64,000 nucleotides of DNA from Gymnogyps californianus (lineage: Eukaryota > Chordata > Aves > Accipitriformes > Cathartidae): contig NC_059477.1 in assembly GCF_018139145.2 (NCBI RefSeq), forward strand, positions 16,479,522 through 16,543,521, read 5' to 3'. Positions 34,767 through 48,700 of this stretch are shown here, piece by piece; the stretch's first letter is position 1, and each line of letters begins with the position of its first letter. Below the pieces are notes generated by a model, which saw only the letters and a list, made by a program, of their open reading frames with translations, did no database searches and was not told where the DNA came from. Position numbers and translations under genes: made by a program.

Positions 34767-37700
34767 TTCAGCCCAGAGCCCTGCCCGAAGATGTCTCACA
34801 GGTCTTTACAGATGAAAGACAGCGAAGGGGTCTGTTTCCTCAGGGGCGTTTCCCTGCAGCTCGGGGAGCTGCCCGTGTCTCGGCGAGGCTGGTGGTGGAG
34901 AGAGGCTCCCAAGGGCGGGCAGAGGGACTGTGGCGGTGTCCCCACAGTCGGTCATTACCTTTCTTGGCACAGTGGCATGAATGTCTGAAAACAGACGGGC
35001 CTGAGACATTGCCAGAGGCTTCCTGCTGAACGCAGCTCTTCCCGCTGAGCAGAGGACAGCGGAGCAAATGACAAAGAGTGATTCGGGTTGCTGGATCCCT
35101 CCCGGAGGGCTCTGGGGCGCTCCTCCTCACCTGAGGAGGCCTGAGGTCAGGCTAACAGCTAAGTCCAGTACGAGGGTTATGAAAGGATTGGGAAGTGATA
35201 GGGTGTTTTGGGGGAAGAGGTGGACTTGTTTTAAAAGTTCAAGTATGGTTAAGAACTGTTGAGCTTGCTACCAGTTGTTATTATGTGTGGAGACAAAACA
35301 TATTTGGTTTTGTGAAGAGGGCCTGGAAAGCAGGTTCTCAAATACATATACATTGTAAAAAGTCTTTGCAAGAATTTTCTGTTTCAAAGATAATTCTGAA
35401 TTATATTGCAATGCCTATAATCCAGAATTTTTTGCAGTTTGCCCCTCCATGCGCTTGCTGTGTTTGAAATTATGTCAGATAGTCTTAGGGATCACTCTCT
35501 GAACTTAATCTTGTTTACGCTGACAAAACCAAACATGAGTTAGATACCTCAGCTGATGTCAAACTGACACAGAAGCATGTAAAGCTCATTGTTGAAAGTG
35601 AATTGATTCATGCTTTTTGTGTTTGCTTCTCAGTCTTAACTATCTTAACAAACGTTTCCATTGTGACATATTTGGGGAAAAAAACTGTTTAGTCAACAAA
35701 GACAAAAATATTATACTCCAGTAGAGTGTCCCTGAGAAATTACTTTGTAATTTTCATGTTATTACAAACTTACGAAAATCAAAACGTCTGTCAAACTGTG
35801 AAAAACATATCTGCTGAAACATTTATATTTCCTTCCTAATGGTTATGTGACAAAGTAGGTTAGTGGATGGTTCCTTTGTTTTTAATTTTCAGTTTTCAGA
35901 ATTTAAATGAGACTTCTTATAGAAGGACTGACGTCTTGTTGCAACATTTCTCTCTGTGTGTGTATTCAGTGACTTGGGATGTTTCGGGTGGGGTGGGGAT
36001 ATTGTCTTGCAATCGTTGAAAGTTCATTTAGCACACGATGTTATATAAAGTCTCTCGGGGTATTAAGGAAAGAATGCATGCTAAAAACATATGAAATGTG
36101 TCAGTCCTAAGTTAGTTTAGTGTAACTAACTGTAAAGTGTTTCTTCCTTTTTTTCAACCCAGGCTTCACTTAGAGGAATATAAGCAACTGCTAGGTAAGC
36201 GAAATCAGTTCTCTCTCTCTGTACTCATATGCAGCTAGAAGGCAATGCACGGTGTATTGTGGAAAAGTGTAAAAGCTGTCTTGTTTAGCTAGAGGAATAC
36301 AAGAATAGGCATTTCTTGATCTTCAGTCATGATTAAAACTTTAATAATAACTTTAACTTAATTTAAATTAATGTTTTTGAAAACAATGCATGTCTAAAAA
36401 TATTCAGTAAAATATTTGCTTTAATTCTTACGGGTAGTGAGTTCCATGAGTTATTCTGCTGTTCTTTTTGTCAGTGGTTTTGAATGCCTAATTTGAGTGT
36501 TAAAGGAGATGGGGAGCAGACACTCTTATATAGTCTTAAGGATTCTGATCACTTTAACAGCTAACTATCCTAGTTTTATCATATTACTGCAATTTTTTTT
36601 TCAAGTTGATATTCTGATTTACTCAATAAAATGCTTCAGTTTTTTGGGTTTTTGTTTGTGTGGTGGTTTTTCTTTTTTTGCAACTGCTATTTCTAATCAA
36701 AATACATGTCTGCATGTCTAAATGGGAAAACAGGGTTATTTCTACACTGTACTGGTCTTATATAAAGAACTGTGCTGTGACATAGCTGTGTTTCATCAAT
36801 TAAGGAATATCTGTTAATGTTTTGGTTTGCTCCCCTGCTCATTGGTGTGGGCTTGTTGGGTCAAGAGGAGCATGTGAGGCCCCCAAAGTTTTGTGGAATT
36901 CTGAGCTGCAGAGTGCTGAACAAGTGCCCAGAAAGAACCAGGAAAAGCTGCTGTAGCTTAAAACATGCAACATGCCCTAATGTTAGAGCTTTTGATTTAC
37001 GTGGAGGGTGTAATGACTTGCGACCCTAATGACTTTACATGACTCACAAGGCACTGAAAAGCAACTTCATGCTTCACTTTGTGATAGGCATTTGTCATCT
37101 GCTCACGTAAGGATCGTACTGAAGTGTAACTGAGCACGGCCATTTATGCACACAATGAATGATGTTACCTTTTCTTGCCGATTTGAACTATAAGCCACCA
37201 GAACAGAATGAAGTTCATTCTAATCTAAGGTTGTCTTTAGTAGTCATACAGTTAAACAAGCCCCTGGTTCAGTGATTATATTGTTGTTTTGTCTATTTCT
37301 ACCTTTTACTATGTTTGTTTTGAATCAGCTTTAAAAAGTCATGCCAGTAACTGTAAATAATAATTGTGAAACCCTTCCTTTTGCTGGAATTACCACATCA
37401 AATTTGTACTCGGTAAAGTTTTTATGAAAACGTTACCCACTATGCTCAGTCTTTTCTTTGCATCCTTCTTTTTCTTCCAGCCGTGTGATTGTGGCTTTGT
37501 GGAACTATGTAACCTGAGTTTATTTTTCCCTGGGGAACTTGGGGACAGCATACCTTTTCCCAGTTGTGTTTCTTTCATGACATGAATTCTAAGAATGTCT
37601 TTAAACCTTCTTTGTTATGTCTCTCAAATCTTTCACACTCATCAGTAGTTATATCTTACTATCATAGTAGCATCCATACCTGTATCTTGTTTGGAGTTGG

Positions 37701-40700
37701 TTTTAAGGTCTTCATAACATAAATTCCATCTTATTTTTCCTGTTTCTCTATTTTTGTTTTTGTAAAGGGGATAGGAAGGGAAAATCTGAAATATTGGCTT
37801 TTAAATTAGGACTATTTAAAATAAAGGAACCCAGTAGAATTATGAAAAAATCTTAGTATTATCATGAAGAAGAAAAAGGGAAGAGGTGGACAATTAGATT
37901 TTTCACACGTATTAGAAAATAGAAACTAGGTTTGTCAGTTAGTATTGGATATGAATATTAATTTTCTGGTTAATATGGTGCATACATAAAATTACTTTGT
38001 AATTTAAATTTAGAAAGCCAATCGGAAAGAATGCCATCAGATATCATTTTATAGAACATATAAAATGTTTAATTAAGCAGTAAAGCCATGTAAACCGTCT
38101 GCTTCTATTTAGTCAAGATGTTACAGAGCCATTTCTTGTAATTTAAAACATCTATGCATTTTTGATTGCTTTAAAATTAGCATTCAGCTTTCCTAAGGAC
38201 TTCCTTTTTTTTCTGCAGTGAAATATGCAATAATTGTTGATGAAGAGGATTTTGAGCAGAAATGCTGTTCATTTTAGCACATTTTGAACTTTAACTTACC
38301 GATTTTTATCATTTAAGTTTTTTGCTCTTACTAACAGTTTAAAGAAGATCAAAAGCTAAAGCAGACTGCAGCAGTTTGAAGGTTTCTGTGTGATGCACGG
38401 TGGGTAATTTAGGAGGAACTGGGTTTTATTTTTTTTCCATTCATCAGCTGGGCCTTTTCCTGCAAACTATTTCATTGATGCTTAGTAGCTGAGAGTGTCA
38501 TAGGATACTGCTCTTTCAGGCCATGGTGTCTGCAAACTAATTCCTGTTGCAGACTGCTAAAGAATCAACGTGAACTCATGTTATGTGGAGCTGGCAGGAG
38601 AAGGGCTGTGAGCAGAAAGGATATGTCTCTTCAGTCATTCCCGGTGGCAGAATTCCTGGGGAACCCTTGCACAAGTGAAAGCCACCTGCCAAATCCAAAC
38701 CAAACCCTAAACATTCAAAGGAGCCCACCAGGAATTCCATAGCCTTGTTAGCAAACTTTCAAAATCTTCTGTAAATGGAGAGTGGTCTTATAAACAGGCA
38801 GAGCTTTATTTGACTGTAACTTTCAAGTGTATTTGGAGATTCTCTGATGCAATTGAAAAGCTGTTTGCAAGGTGCTTGTCAGAAGGACAGTTTCTGACAG
38901 TTTAGAAAAGATGAGGAGATAAAATGAGGTATGACTGGGGGGGCAGAAGTTTCCTGTAACGTATACTTCACAGTTTAAGGCTTTCTTTACAGATCTTGAA
39001 TGCAAAAATGTACTTTCTGTCTCACTTGGTCTGCCAGTCGTTGATCTTTTGAATTCTTGATTATGGTGTTATAAAGTGTGTTTTCCCTTGTACTTTCCAG
39101 GGATTTGCGTCTCATTTTGTTTCCTAACGGCCTCCCAGAAATCTTTATACCTGTTTTAATGCACAGTTTAATACATACAGACATTGTTACAAGAACATGA
39201 AGTGTAAACACCGATGCTTTTGTAAGTCTAAATAGGATAAATTGTTTTATAGAAAAAGCTTCGAGTTACAATATTTTATCGGATTTTCAGACATCTTAGC
39301 TGAAGAGTTGTTCAGAGATGGCTTCACTATAGTCCACTAAAAGGTTAAAAATTTTGACAGATTTGATTCCAAAACTCCTGTCTTCCCCTACTCTGTTACG
39401 GCTTAACAGTTTTTTCTAATCCAGTAATAATTTAAGGACAAGGGTGACTAATTTGTGTACAATGCATCCATAAACTTGACTGGATCTTAAAGAGCTCCAC
39501 ATCTCCTGAAGTGAGACTTCACATACAGGGGGGCATGCAAACTGCCACAGTGTAGCAGATGGTGGAGTTGTCCGAGTATTTCAACATTCGATGCTTTAAA
39601 TATTGATGATCCAGTTCCTAGTATCCTTGAAGGAGTTTTTACTAAAGAGCGCAGAAGAATAACAACAGTGTAGCTCTTCAAGAAGTCTAAAATCAAAGCA
39701 GAAACTTTAAAAAATGATGATGGATATGTCACTTTGGAGTGACATATTCACAGTATTTAGTCAACATGCAAGATGGGCTTGCTTCTTCTCATTTATCATT
39801 TAAACTTCCCCTTGGGGGTTTCAGATCTTTAGCGTCCTACTCTACTTCCGCTGACTTACTACCACTTTGCATGCTGCACTGGCCCCTTTTCAGCAATTCT
39901 GAGCTGTCTGGCACTGTTTAGAAACAAAACAAAGCATTCTTACTGCAGTACTAAGATTTCCCATCTTCACAAACTACGTACTATGGCTATGGCCCATGAA
40001 CAGCAAGTCAAATTGTTTGACTTTAAACTGATCATATGAATTAGGACGAAATGAGAGAAGCCTGTGTTTGCCCTACTTCCTCCCTTCACTGCACAGCTTT
40101 CTCGTTCCTCAACGTTAGGTCTGCTAGTGTGTGTGTGTGTACGTGCAGCTGAATGATTTGCCCCAGGCTGAAGCCCAGCTTTTCCACTCTCCATTCATGG
40201 GCTTATGCCTGGGTGTTGTGCTCCTTAGAGTGCAGTTATTCACTGCAGACACTTTAGTCCAAATTTAGCTACTTGGTCTAGTAAAAGCTCTACTCACAGG
40301 AAGTAGACACAGAAGTTAAAAAGGAGAAAGAACAGTCAGTGATTAGGCAAATTGGGTTGGAGGAGGCAGAGTTGGACATTTTTAGGCTAGAGGTTATCAA
40401 ATCGCGCTTGTTGAAGGCAGTGAAAGTGACTGCTGGGGTCATATTGGTTTAGTTCTTTAAAGATTAGTATTTTTCATATTAATGGCTTAGCTTGTGATCT
40501 TTTACTCTCACTGATGAATGTATATTCACAAAAATAGTTCCTTTGACATCATGAGCAGCATTCTTGTAAATGTTCTTCAGAGTAAGGGGTTTGTGATGGG
40601 GCTGTACGGTGCTCTTTATGCAGGGTACCTCCCCTCATCAGCGTACACGTCTGTCACAATTGCATTCTACTTGTCTTTGTGCCTCAGTGTTTCCTCATGG

Positions 40701-42474
40701 TTGTTGCATTTCCTCTAACCTGAACCATAACATACAGCATGTAGTAGAAACCATACATCTTCAAGAAATCTCTATGAATTCTCATACACAGTAGGAGCAA
40801 ACTGTGTGGCAGCTTGTTTGCAGACTAGAAACACAACTGTTCTGTTGTCACCGAGATTTAAAATCATCCTCCCTTTGGGCACATAGGTCATTCCTTTGGT
40901 TTTATTTAGTATTTTACTACTGAAGGATGGAACAGGTGTTAGACTGCTGTTGTTTGCAGTGATGGTGCTGCCCCTTCCACTTTGCAAGCAGATAAAGGTT
41001 TATGCATTATGGACGTGTTCTAGAATGACTGGAACATCAAATTGCGTACACTTACATGCTATATTAACATGACCTCTTCAACCTATATTGTAGCTGTCTT
41101 AATATACAATGGGGTTTTGGTGTTAGGTATCATGCTTAGTTTGATTTCTGAAGGCAACATTGTGAGAAAAAGCATTCATTTCCACTGGTATGACATATAT
41201 CATTGTTTATATATCTGACTGTACAGAGTGCTGCATTTTAAGCCTTTGAGATAGTACAGAGAATTTTAAAACTGATTTATTTGCATTGTCCGTTTATTTA
41301 CTTTGTATTTATAATTTCTGATGAAAATGTTTAAAAAGCCTGATGGATAAACCCAATATATTATTTTAAATTTCTCGTGATTCACATTCAGATATCCTTA
41401 ATGAGGAATGATAACCAACTAAACTTGACTGATTAGTTTAAAACTGATGTTAATGGCATTATTTTTATCTATATTCCTTTAAAATTGTTCCTTGTGCTCC
41501 TGTTAAAATTCATGATCCACAAATAGATTCCTAATTCGTGCTCTGAATCATCATACAATTTTAACTTCTATGCTGAAATTGTAATAAAGTGAAGATTTCT
41601 AATAAACACTAACTTTTTAAAGCATCTATCAATTCAGTCAGTTTGCACTTGAGACTCTTGCAATAAATGTATGTGCCGAAGTCAAAATACAGAGTGTTTT
41701 AAATGCCCAGTCTGGTTGCTGGGCTGGATCCTGAACAGAGAACTGCTTTACCTGTGGTGTGAACTGGTGTGGTTTTATTGAACTCACTGGGAATTGTCAC
41801 AGTGTCTTCTTCACAACTCTGGAAATCTCAACTTGTTTCAGCTTCTTTACTAAGTGGTATTTGAATTAAAAAAAAAAAATGCTTATGTTTAATTTTAACT
41901 CTGTCCTCAATTTATGTTTAAGGTAAAAGGTTGTAATAATATGTGATTTCCTGTAAGCAAATTATAAGGATAGTAGTAGGGCTATTATGAAAGAAATACT
42001 TTTCAAAGTAAGAGGAAACTGTTTAGCACACATGGTCTCAGTTCTGTAGGCACTTTGCATTCATGTGCATTTTAAAAAAAAAAAAAAAGATCCATGACTG
42101 CACTGAAGTGTTTTATACTTAAAAAAAAAAAAAAGAGGATGTTTGTGTGTGTGAATGTTTGCAGAACTTAAGTCTGTACAATCGAGGTAATAGATTTAAC
42201 AGCTGTAGAAATGCCATAATGTATTAACGTGATCCAAGAATTTATCAGAATATGGTGGAAGCCAAAGTTACTGTGATTCATTTTTTTGTTATGTAAACTA
42301 GCATTCATACATAGATTGCAAATCAACATGCTTCAACCCTGACTGTCTTTGATATTTATTGTAAATATGTAAGCTTTTTTTAACTGCTTGGCATTTGTTC
42401 AAAAATGCGATACTTACTAAGAGCTTTGTAGTTGCTTTTAGAGTAAACAGCTTTAAATCAGTATTCAGCCACTG
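34767..42474. other. Intergenic, upstream of DNAJC10, no gene recognised
   Basis: The sequence falls from CpG-island composition to AT-rich within a few hundred bases. It holds simple repeats (A runs near 41868, 42073 and 42121; a short GT run at 40130) and one possible mini-exon at 36163-36194. In mammals the head-to-head neighbour is PDE1A; none of its exons was recognised. Confidence 0.65.
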
Positions 42475-42745
42475 CCGTCGTTGAAGCTGAACCGTGTGGC
42501 TGTGCTGGGGGCTGGCAGGCGTGGCCTGCACTCGAGCAGCTCCGTCCTGCCCTGTAACAATGGCAGAGCTGAGATGTGGGCAGATCCCGGTTTTGTTGGA
42601 GAAGGGCATCGCCAGTGTGTGTGGCCTTGCAGTGGGACCCCGGCCCGCTGGTGCAGGGCCTGGGTCCCACCTAGGCTCAGGTCCCACCTGGACCTGCTTC
42701 CCTACTACAGTCTGGGCTGCCACTGGTAAAGTCAAGGATGTTTGA
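42475..42745. other. Isolated GC-rich patch in AT-rich intergenic DNA
   Basis: About 270 bases of high G+C with words such as GGGACCCCGGCCCGC and a repeated GGTCCCACCT, bounded sharply by AT-rich sequence. A 165-codon minus-strand frame (42795-42298) crosses it but runs on into AT-rich DNA and resembles no family I know. It could be a decayed repeat or a small CpG-type element. Confidence 0.5.
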
Positions 42746-45700
42746 CTGCAGGCACTTGTCTGAAATGGACTGCAGCACAGAGGAGCTGTGCTCATACAAT
42801 TACGCTGATCTCAGCAGCGGCATGGATTAGGGGTAGTAGTGTTATGAAGAGCGCTGGATCAGAAGGTACCAGGCTCAGCTGAAAGGGATGTTTTTAACTG
42901 TCGCCTCCTAGGAAGGGAGAAAACATGGTGCTCGTCTCAGCTAGGATGCAGCAATTTAATGCTCAGATCCCTCTGCTTTGACTGCATCCCGTCTACCATA
43001 CAAATCAGAGCTCCCAGAAGTGTGCTGCCTTGGTTTTGGGTTAGGAATATTAAATGCCTAGCCTCGGCTCAGCCCCAGGCCAAACAGTCTGCTGGACTAG
43101 CTGCAATAAGAGTTTGGAGCTGCAAAGTTACCCTGTTGGAGGTAGGGTAGTGGGTTGGCTGCTGTGGCTGCTGATTTCCTAAGCAAACCAACAGACAAGT
43201 GGTTTAGAGTAACTACTTAATTTATTCATGGTTGAACATATTTTTTGTAGGATGTTGTCATAAAATTATTTTAATCACAGACTAAATGTTACTATGCTTT
43301 CTGATGGTGTATTTTGGGATGCAGTATATTCAGGTTTTGGGATGAACGTTGACTCAAACCCTTTTAAATAAAATATGGAGCTACCAAAAGGGGTCTCCCT
43401 GAACAAACTTCTTGATAGTGATTCATTCCTTTGATTATTTTTCAAAAACTTAATTTCCAAGCATGCTAAAAAAACCCCCAAAAACATCTTTCACCTAGCT
43501 TGTGGGGAGCTGTAGGGCCTGTGAAAGAAGAAAACCTCATATGAATTCATGGCAGAGTGAGCTTTGTAGAAGGTCCTGAATTAATTTTGTGTTTGAAAAC
43601 TTCTGTGATGTTGTCTGTAATATTTGACAATCCTTTCCAACCCATAATAACAGATGCTAGCTTGTTTTAGTAATAGGTAAAACTAGAAGGAAGTCTTAAC
43701 TGCATTAGTAACAAAAATTTGTGTGATGTAATTACACATGTAATTTTGCACTGAAGCATAAAGAATGGAAAATATGACATAATGCATTTATTTCTATTTG
43801 TCTTGGTGTTTACTCACTAATATAAGGTGATTTTTAAAAATGAGAAACTTTTCTAGAATATTATTGCTCTCTAAGCCGGTAGTCCTATTAACTGACTGAA
43901 CTCTGGCATATATGTATCAAAAGCCTAAGGGACTGCATGATGCCATTCAACATATTCTTCTTTTAAGCAGTGCCACTGTTTTTTAAGAAACTGTACAGTT
44001 AGTTTTCTGTGCTCAGCCTAAGAATTTAAGGAAGACTGAGATACTTAAGGCATCAGACTCTTTACTTGTTACACCTTTTCCTTGCCAGACTCTGCAGAGG
44101 ATGACTGTGATATCAGCTCTAGCAATGCACCTAGTACATTGCAAAGGGAAAATGTGCAGTGATAATCTGCAGGGGGGGGGGAATCTGAAAACTATTCTTA
44201 ACTGTTCTGAAGAAAACTTAATAGCCATCTTAATCTAGGGATGTCCTAGTTGGTGTGGTGGTGTTTTGTTTGTTTTTTTTTTAAAGTACAATATGAGATT
44301 TAGATCTAGAGCTATAGAGCAAAACAAGAGCGTGAATCCTAGCATGAGGAAGTGAGGGAAGCATTTATAATTTGTTGTAACTCTATCAATGACAGATTTT
44401 AATCCACATGTTTATTTTGGTTGTAACTTACATGTGTGCAGCTGTGTTAATTACATAATTGTAATTGTCAGGTTTATGAGGAAGTCATAATCTCTTCATT
44501 CTAGAAGAGGCTGTCACATCTACAATGTAATGTATTTTTCTGAAGGCAAAGTCTTGTGTTTTCTTTCCCAATGAGTGGGAAACAAAAGAACATAAAAACA
44601 CAAGGTGAGGAAGGTGCTAGATTTACACTGGGATTTTATACATTCAAAAGTTTTGGGTTTTTTTTTTAGTTGTTTGTTTCTTTTGTTTTACCAGTTTATA
44701 GAAAATGACATGAAACAGCTTATTGTTGTAAAATTGTTGTATTCCTTGTCCCTAGGATTCATCACTGCTGCTTGTATTAGGTGGAGAAAGAGGTACTACG
44801 TATTTACATGGAGCTGCTCATGGAATTGTGTCAGGGACTATATCCTGAGATTCACAATATGATTTCCCTTTGCTTAGGGAAGAAAAACTAACGATGCCAA
44901 TCTTTTTCCTGGTTCAGCCTACTCCCCCATCTATGCTGCTTCAGCTCTGCTTCCCTGGGGTATTTAGTGGGGGGGAAAGAAGATACAGCCCAGTCTCACT
45001 CTCTTGCTCACCATCTCCCCTCCATACTCACTGTCTTCTGGGTGGAAGACAAGAATATGTCTTCCATGAGTAGGGGTTATAATACAGTTTTCACTAGCTG
45101 ATGGCAAAAGTTGTCCACCCACATTTTTTATGCCCTTCTCTAGTTACTGTGGAGCTAATAATCTGCTTGCATGTTCTCATGCTCGTATCAGTGGGAAAGC
45201 ATCCACTGACCTGAATCAAACAAGATCAAACTCCAGGTTGCTGCAAGTTCTACTTGAATTACTGAAACAACTTTAAGAGGTGTTCAAGGGGAAAGGGATG
45301 TTTTTACATATACATAATGCATTTATTTAAAGATTTTTTTTTTTTCTATACAGATAGAAGATTCCATGTCTAAGCTTAGCTTCAGGTTTTTGAAACATCT
45401 TGAAATTTATTTGGATCTTGTGATAGATATATGGAAGAGCAAAATTTACTGCACTGCGTTAAGAATTTAATTGATCTGTACAAATACATAAACCTATCTA
45501 ACTGGGAATGTGAAGTTTTTTTTCACTAGTGGTGTCTCAGAACTTTTTTTGGAAGGGAACTAAGTAGGATGTTTGCACATATAAATGACCTAAGCAATCT
45601 TTCATAATTCAAAGTTTGTGTCAGAGATAAGACTCTAGAGGGAGCCCATCTCACAGTTTTCTGCATTGAGAGAAATGGCTTTACAAAGATAATAAAACTA

Positions 45701-48700
45701 TTTCTATTAATGAGTAATTTAAAGTAAAATCTCTTCTGGCTCTGAGATACAAAAGAAAATATCACAGTACTGTAGGACACTTATTTGCAAACATCTTTAG
45801 AAATTTCTCAATTCATAAAGTCAATTCTACCTTACCATTATCTGTATTTTTTTGAATACTATGGAAGGTGTACAGTAGAGGAATTTTCAGTCTTGTGCTT
45901 ACATAATAAAAAGCAATTTATGACCTTTCTCTTTTAAAGAATTCTCAAGACCCTGTGAGTGCAGTAACGCAGAAGAAAGGTTTGAGTACGTGCATTTTGA
46001 GGCATTCTACTTGTGCAGGCAGCGTGGAAGCACGAGATTTTTGAGGAGAAGGTCAGAATACAGGATTTTACATTTGTTTGTGAAAGCCTGTATATTGCAT
46101 ATAACTTCCTGCCACATGTCAGTGGGCACATAAAATATGGGTCATGCAGTAATAACTTTTTTAGCCATGATGTCTAGCTAGCTAGCTGCGTGTCAGTTGA
46201 CACTGGACAATAGACCTTGCATAATGTTACAGCAGCTTATGGTTCATGGCTGTAGTGATTATTTAATTTTAGTCCTTAACCTGTTGATTGCTTTTTTCCC
46301 TCACTAAATAAAGAGGCTTTAGAATTTAGCAAGGTTTTGGTCCAAGACAGATTGTTTAAGGCTGCACCTGCACTGCATGACGTCATTTCCATCCTGTGTG
46401 ACTCGGTTTCCTGCCTGTGATACTTCCAGGTGATAGTGCCCACCCAGTCTCCTCCCATTATGTGGTCAAAATGCACACTCAAATCCATAAGATGGGAAGC
46501 ATTTCCAGTTTCAGTCTGGATGCAGCTGGGCTCACCCAAAGTGAGAGTGAAAGTCTGGATCAGTGTTAAAAGCAGACTTTGGTTTCAACTGCCCAGCCTT
46601 ATATTCACTGTGCTGGATACCTTCATTTCAAGGAACTGGGAGATGGAATGTTTCCAAAATTTGTATTAATAGAGAATAGTGGGGAAAAAACTGTTGTTTT
46701 TATAAAATACTAAAATGCAGTGACAGCTTCCATATTTCATGTAGCAATTCGCAAGGGATTTGGTACTGAAGACATTCAATATCCTAATTGCACTTTATGT
46801 TTAGTCTCTTGGTTTATAAAAGATGGAGCTAAATCCATCAAAATCTGTTTACAAAGACAGTGTTCAGTATTAACTGCTTTTTACTTGCATTCAAGTCACT
46901 CTATCATGCTTCTAGCTAACAGCAAGCATGTTTTTCAACACTTCACATTAGCAGATTATGTAAGTGTGTACTGCAACTTATTCACAGGGTAACTTGTATC
47001 AACATGGTATTTACAATTCAAATAGGAACAGAAATGTATGTAATTTATCAGGACACACTCTCTCCATCAGTCTGTTACACTGTGCTCTTAGAATGCTCCG
47101 TAAACTTAGAATATTCAGAAAATACTAACCCAAACATCTTTCCTCAGTGTATGTACCATTTTTCACCATGCACTATAGTTGTGGTTTAGTCCAGATTGTT
47201 TCGTTCAGACTATTGTGGTTTAGTCCAAGGTGCCTTTTAATCACAAAGAACTTGACTGAAGTAGCTTTGCTAAGATTGATAGGAAATTACTCCTAATAGT
47301 AAGAAATCACAGCCGCTTGTGCAGTTTCTTAAAATTAGCAGCTGTTACAGTTGTTTGTGTATGTGTTTTAATATATCAAAATATATTAATTAAAAGACTG
47401 TATACATTTAGTGCAAAGCTATTATTTATATTTTTTTCATGGTTTGAAGAGTAGTCAGTGCTTTTTCTGCTCTCTGTCCTTAGCACAGAATGAACACAAC
47501 TGTTAATTTTATAGGCCTTTGGTGCTTAGCATGGATGCATAAAAGATTTGTAAATATCAACCAGCTGATTTTCACAACATTCCTCTGAAGCAAAGGGATA
47601 TTTCTATTCCCATTTTAAAACTGGCAATATGATACTCAGATTAATACTGGAGTAACAAGTAACTTTATGTGCACCTTTAAGGAAAAGAAAAAGCAAAAAC
47701 AACGTAGCCTTCTGAAACTGAACATTAAGTGTAGATGCATGTCTTGTTCTAGTTCTACCTATACTGACAGAAGTTACCAGTGCTCCTGTTTTCCTGGAAG
47801 TCTGTGACATAAGCAATTTCTTACTCACTGGAGTAAAAATAAGCTGGGTTAGTTTAAACAGTAGGAATACAGTTCTTCTGACACAACTTTTCTTTCTTAC
47901 TAAAATGAGCCAGGGTGTATTATCATACAAGCAAATAGGCAGCAGATTTGGAAGGTGTGACACCCTATTTCAAGAAGAACAATAATAAGCAGCTAGAGAC
48001 ACAATGACTTATTAAACTCTTCAGTTGACACAGTGACACCAAGAAGAGAATATAGTCCCAAGTTAGTAGGTTAGTTGCAGCCTAACAAACTGTCACATTA
48101 GGAAATCTTTTGTAACTACCGACCACTTACTAGCCTTTTCCATCTACAAAATAACGTTTGCCCCACAAAGGCATGTGGATCTCAGTTCTTTTCTATCAGT
48201 TCCCTGCCCCGCCTTCTCAGTCGTGGCTTACCTATTGTCTTGGGGGATCTGGCTCTAAAAGGCACCTGGCAGTACTGTTGAACTGAAGTACAAACAGTAC
48301 TGACTTTATCTTAGATGTGGAGTATAACGAGCTCAAATGGGAGAAAGTCTCTCTCTAAAGCACTGGCTGTGGAGGCAGGTTCTTGTGTTACACGGAGAAG
48401 GGAACTTCCTGAATTACAGCCAGCAGGCTGTAGGCTTCTAAGTGTTCTTCGGATGACAGTTGACCTGGCTGGGATTGATGTATTAAACAGTATTCAGGTG
48501 TTGGTGGAAGGCTGTACTTGCCAGATTTCAGTGTCTGAAGTTCAAGTTCAGAGAGTCTGTAGAAATATGCAGACCCGTGGATCTCAGAACTTTCCCAGTA
48601 GCTGGAGATAAAGATTTCTGGACATGAGTGAGAGAAAGAACCTTTAACAGAAGTAACAACTCACAAGTAGTGAGGGACTGAGGTTAAGTAGCTATGAAAA

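Noticed and set aside
33923..35130. Many long overlapping frames on both strands (up to 206 codons).
   Set aside because: They lie in the CpG island, are Pro/Arg/Gly/Ala-rich as expected from GC-rich sequence, overlap in several frames and show no domain or conserved motif.
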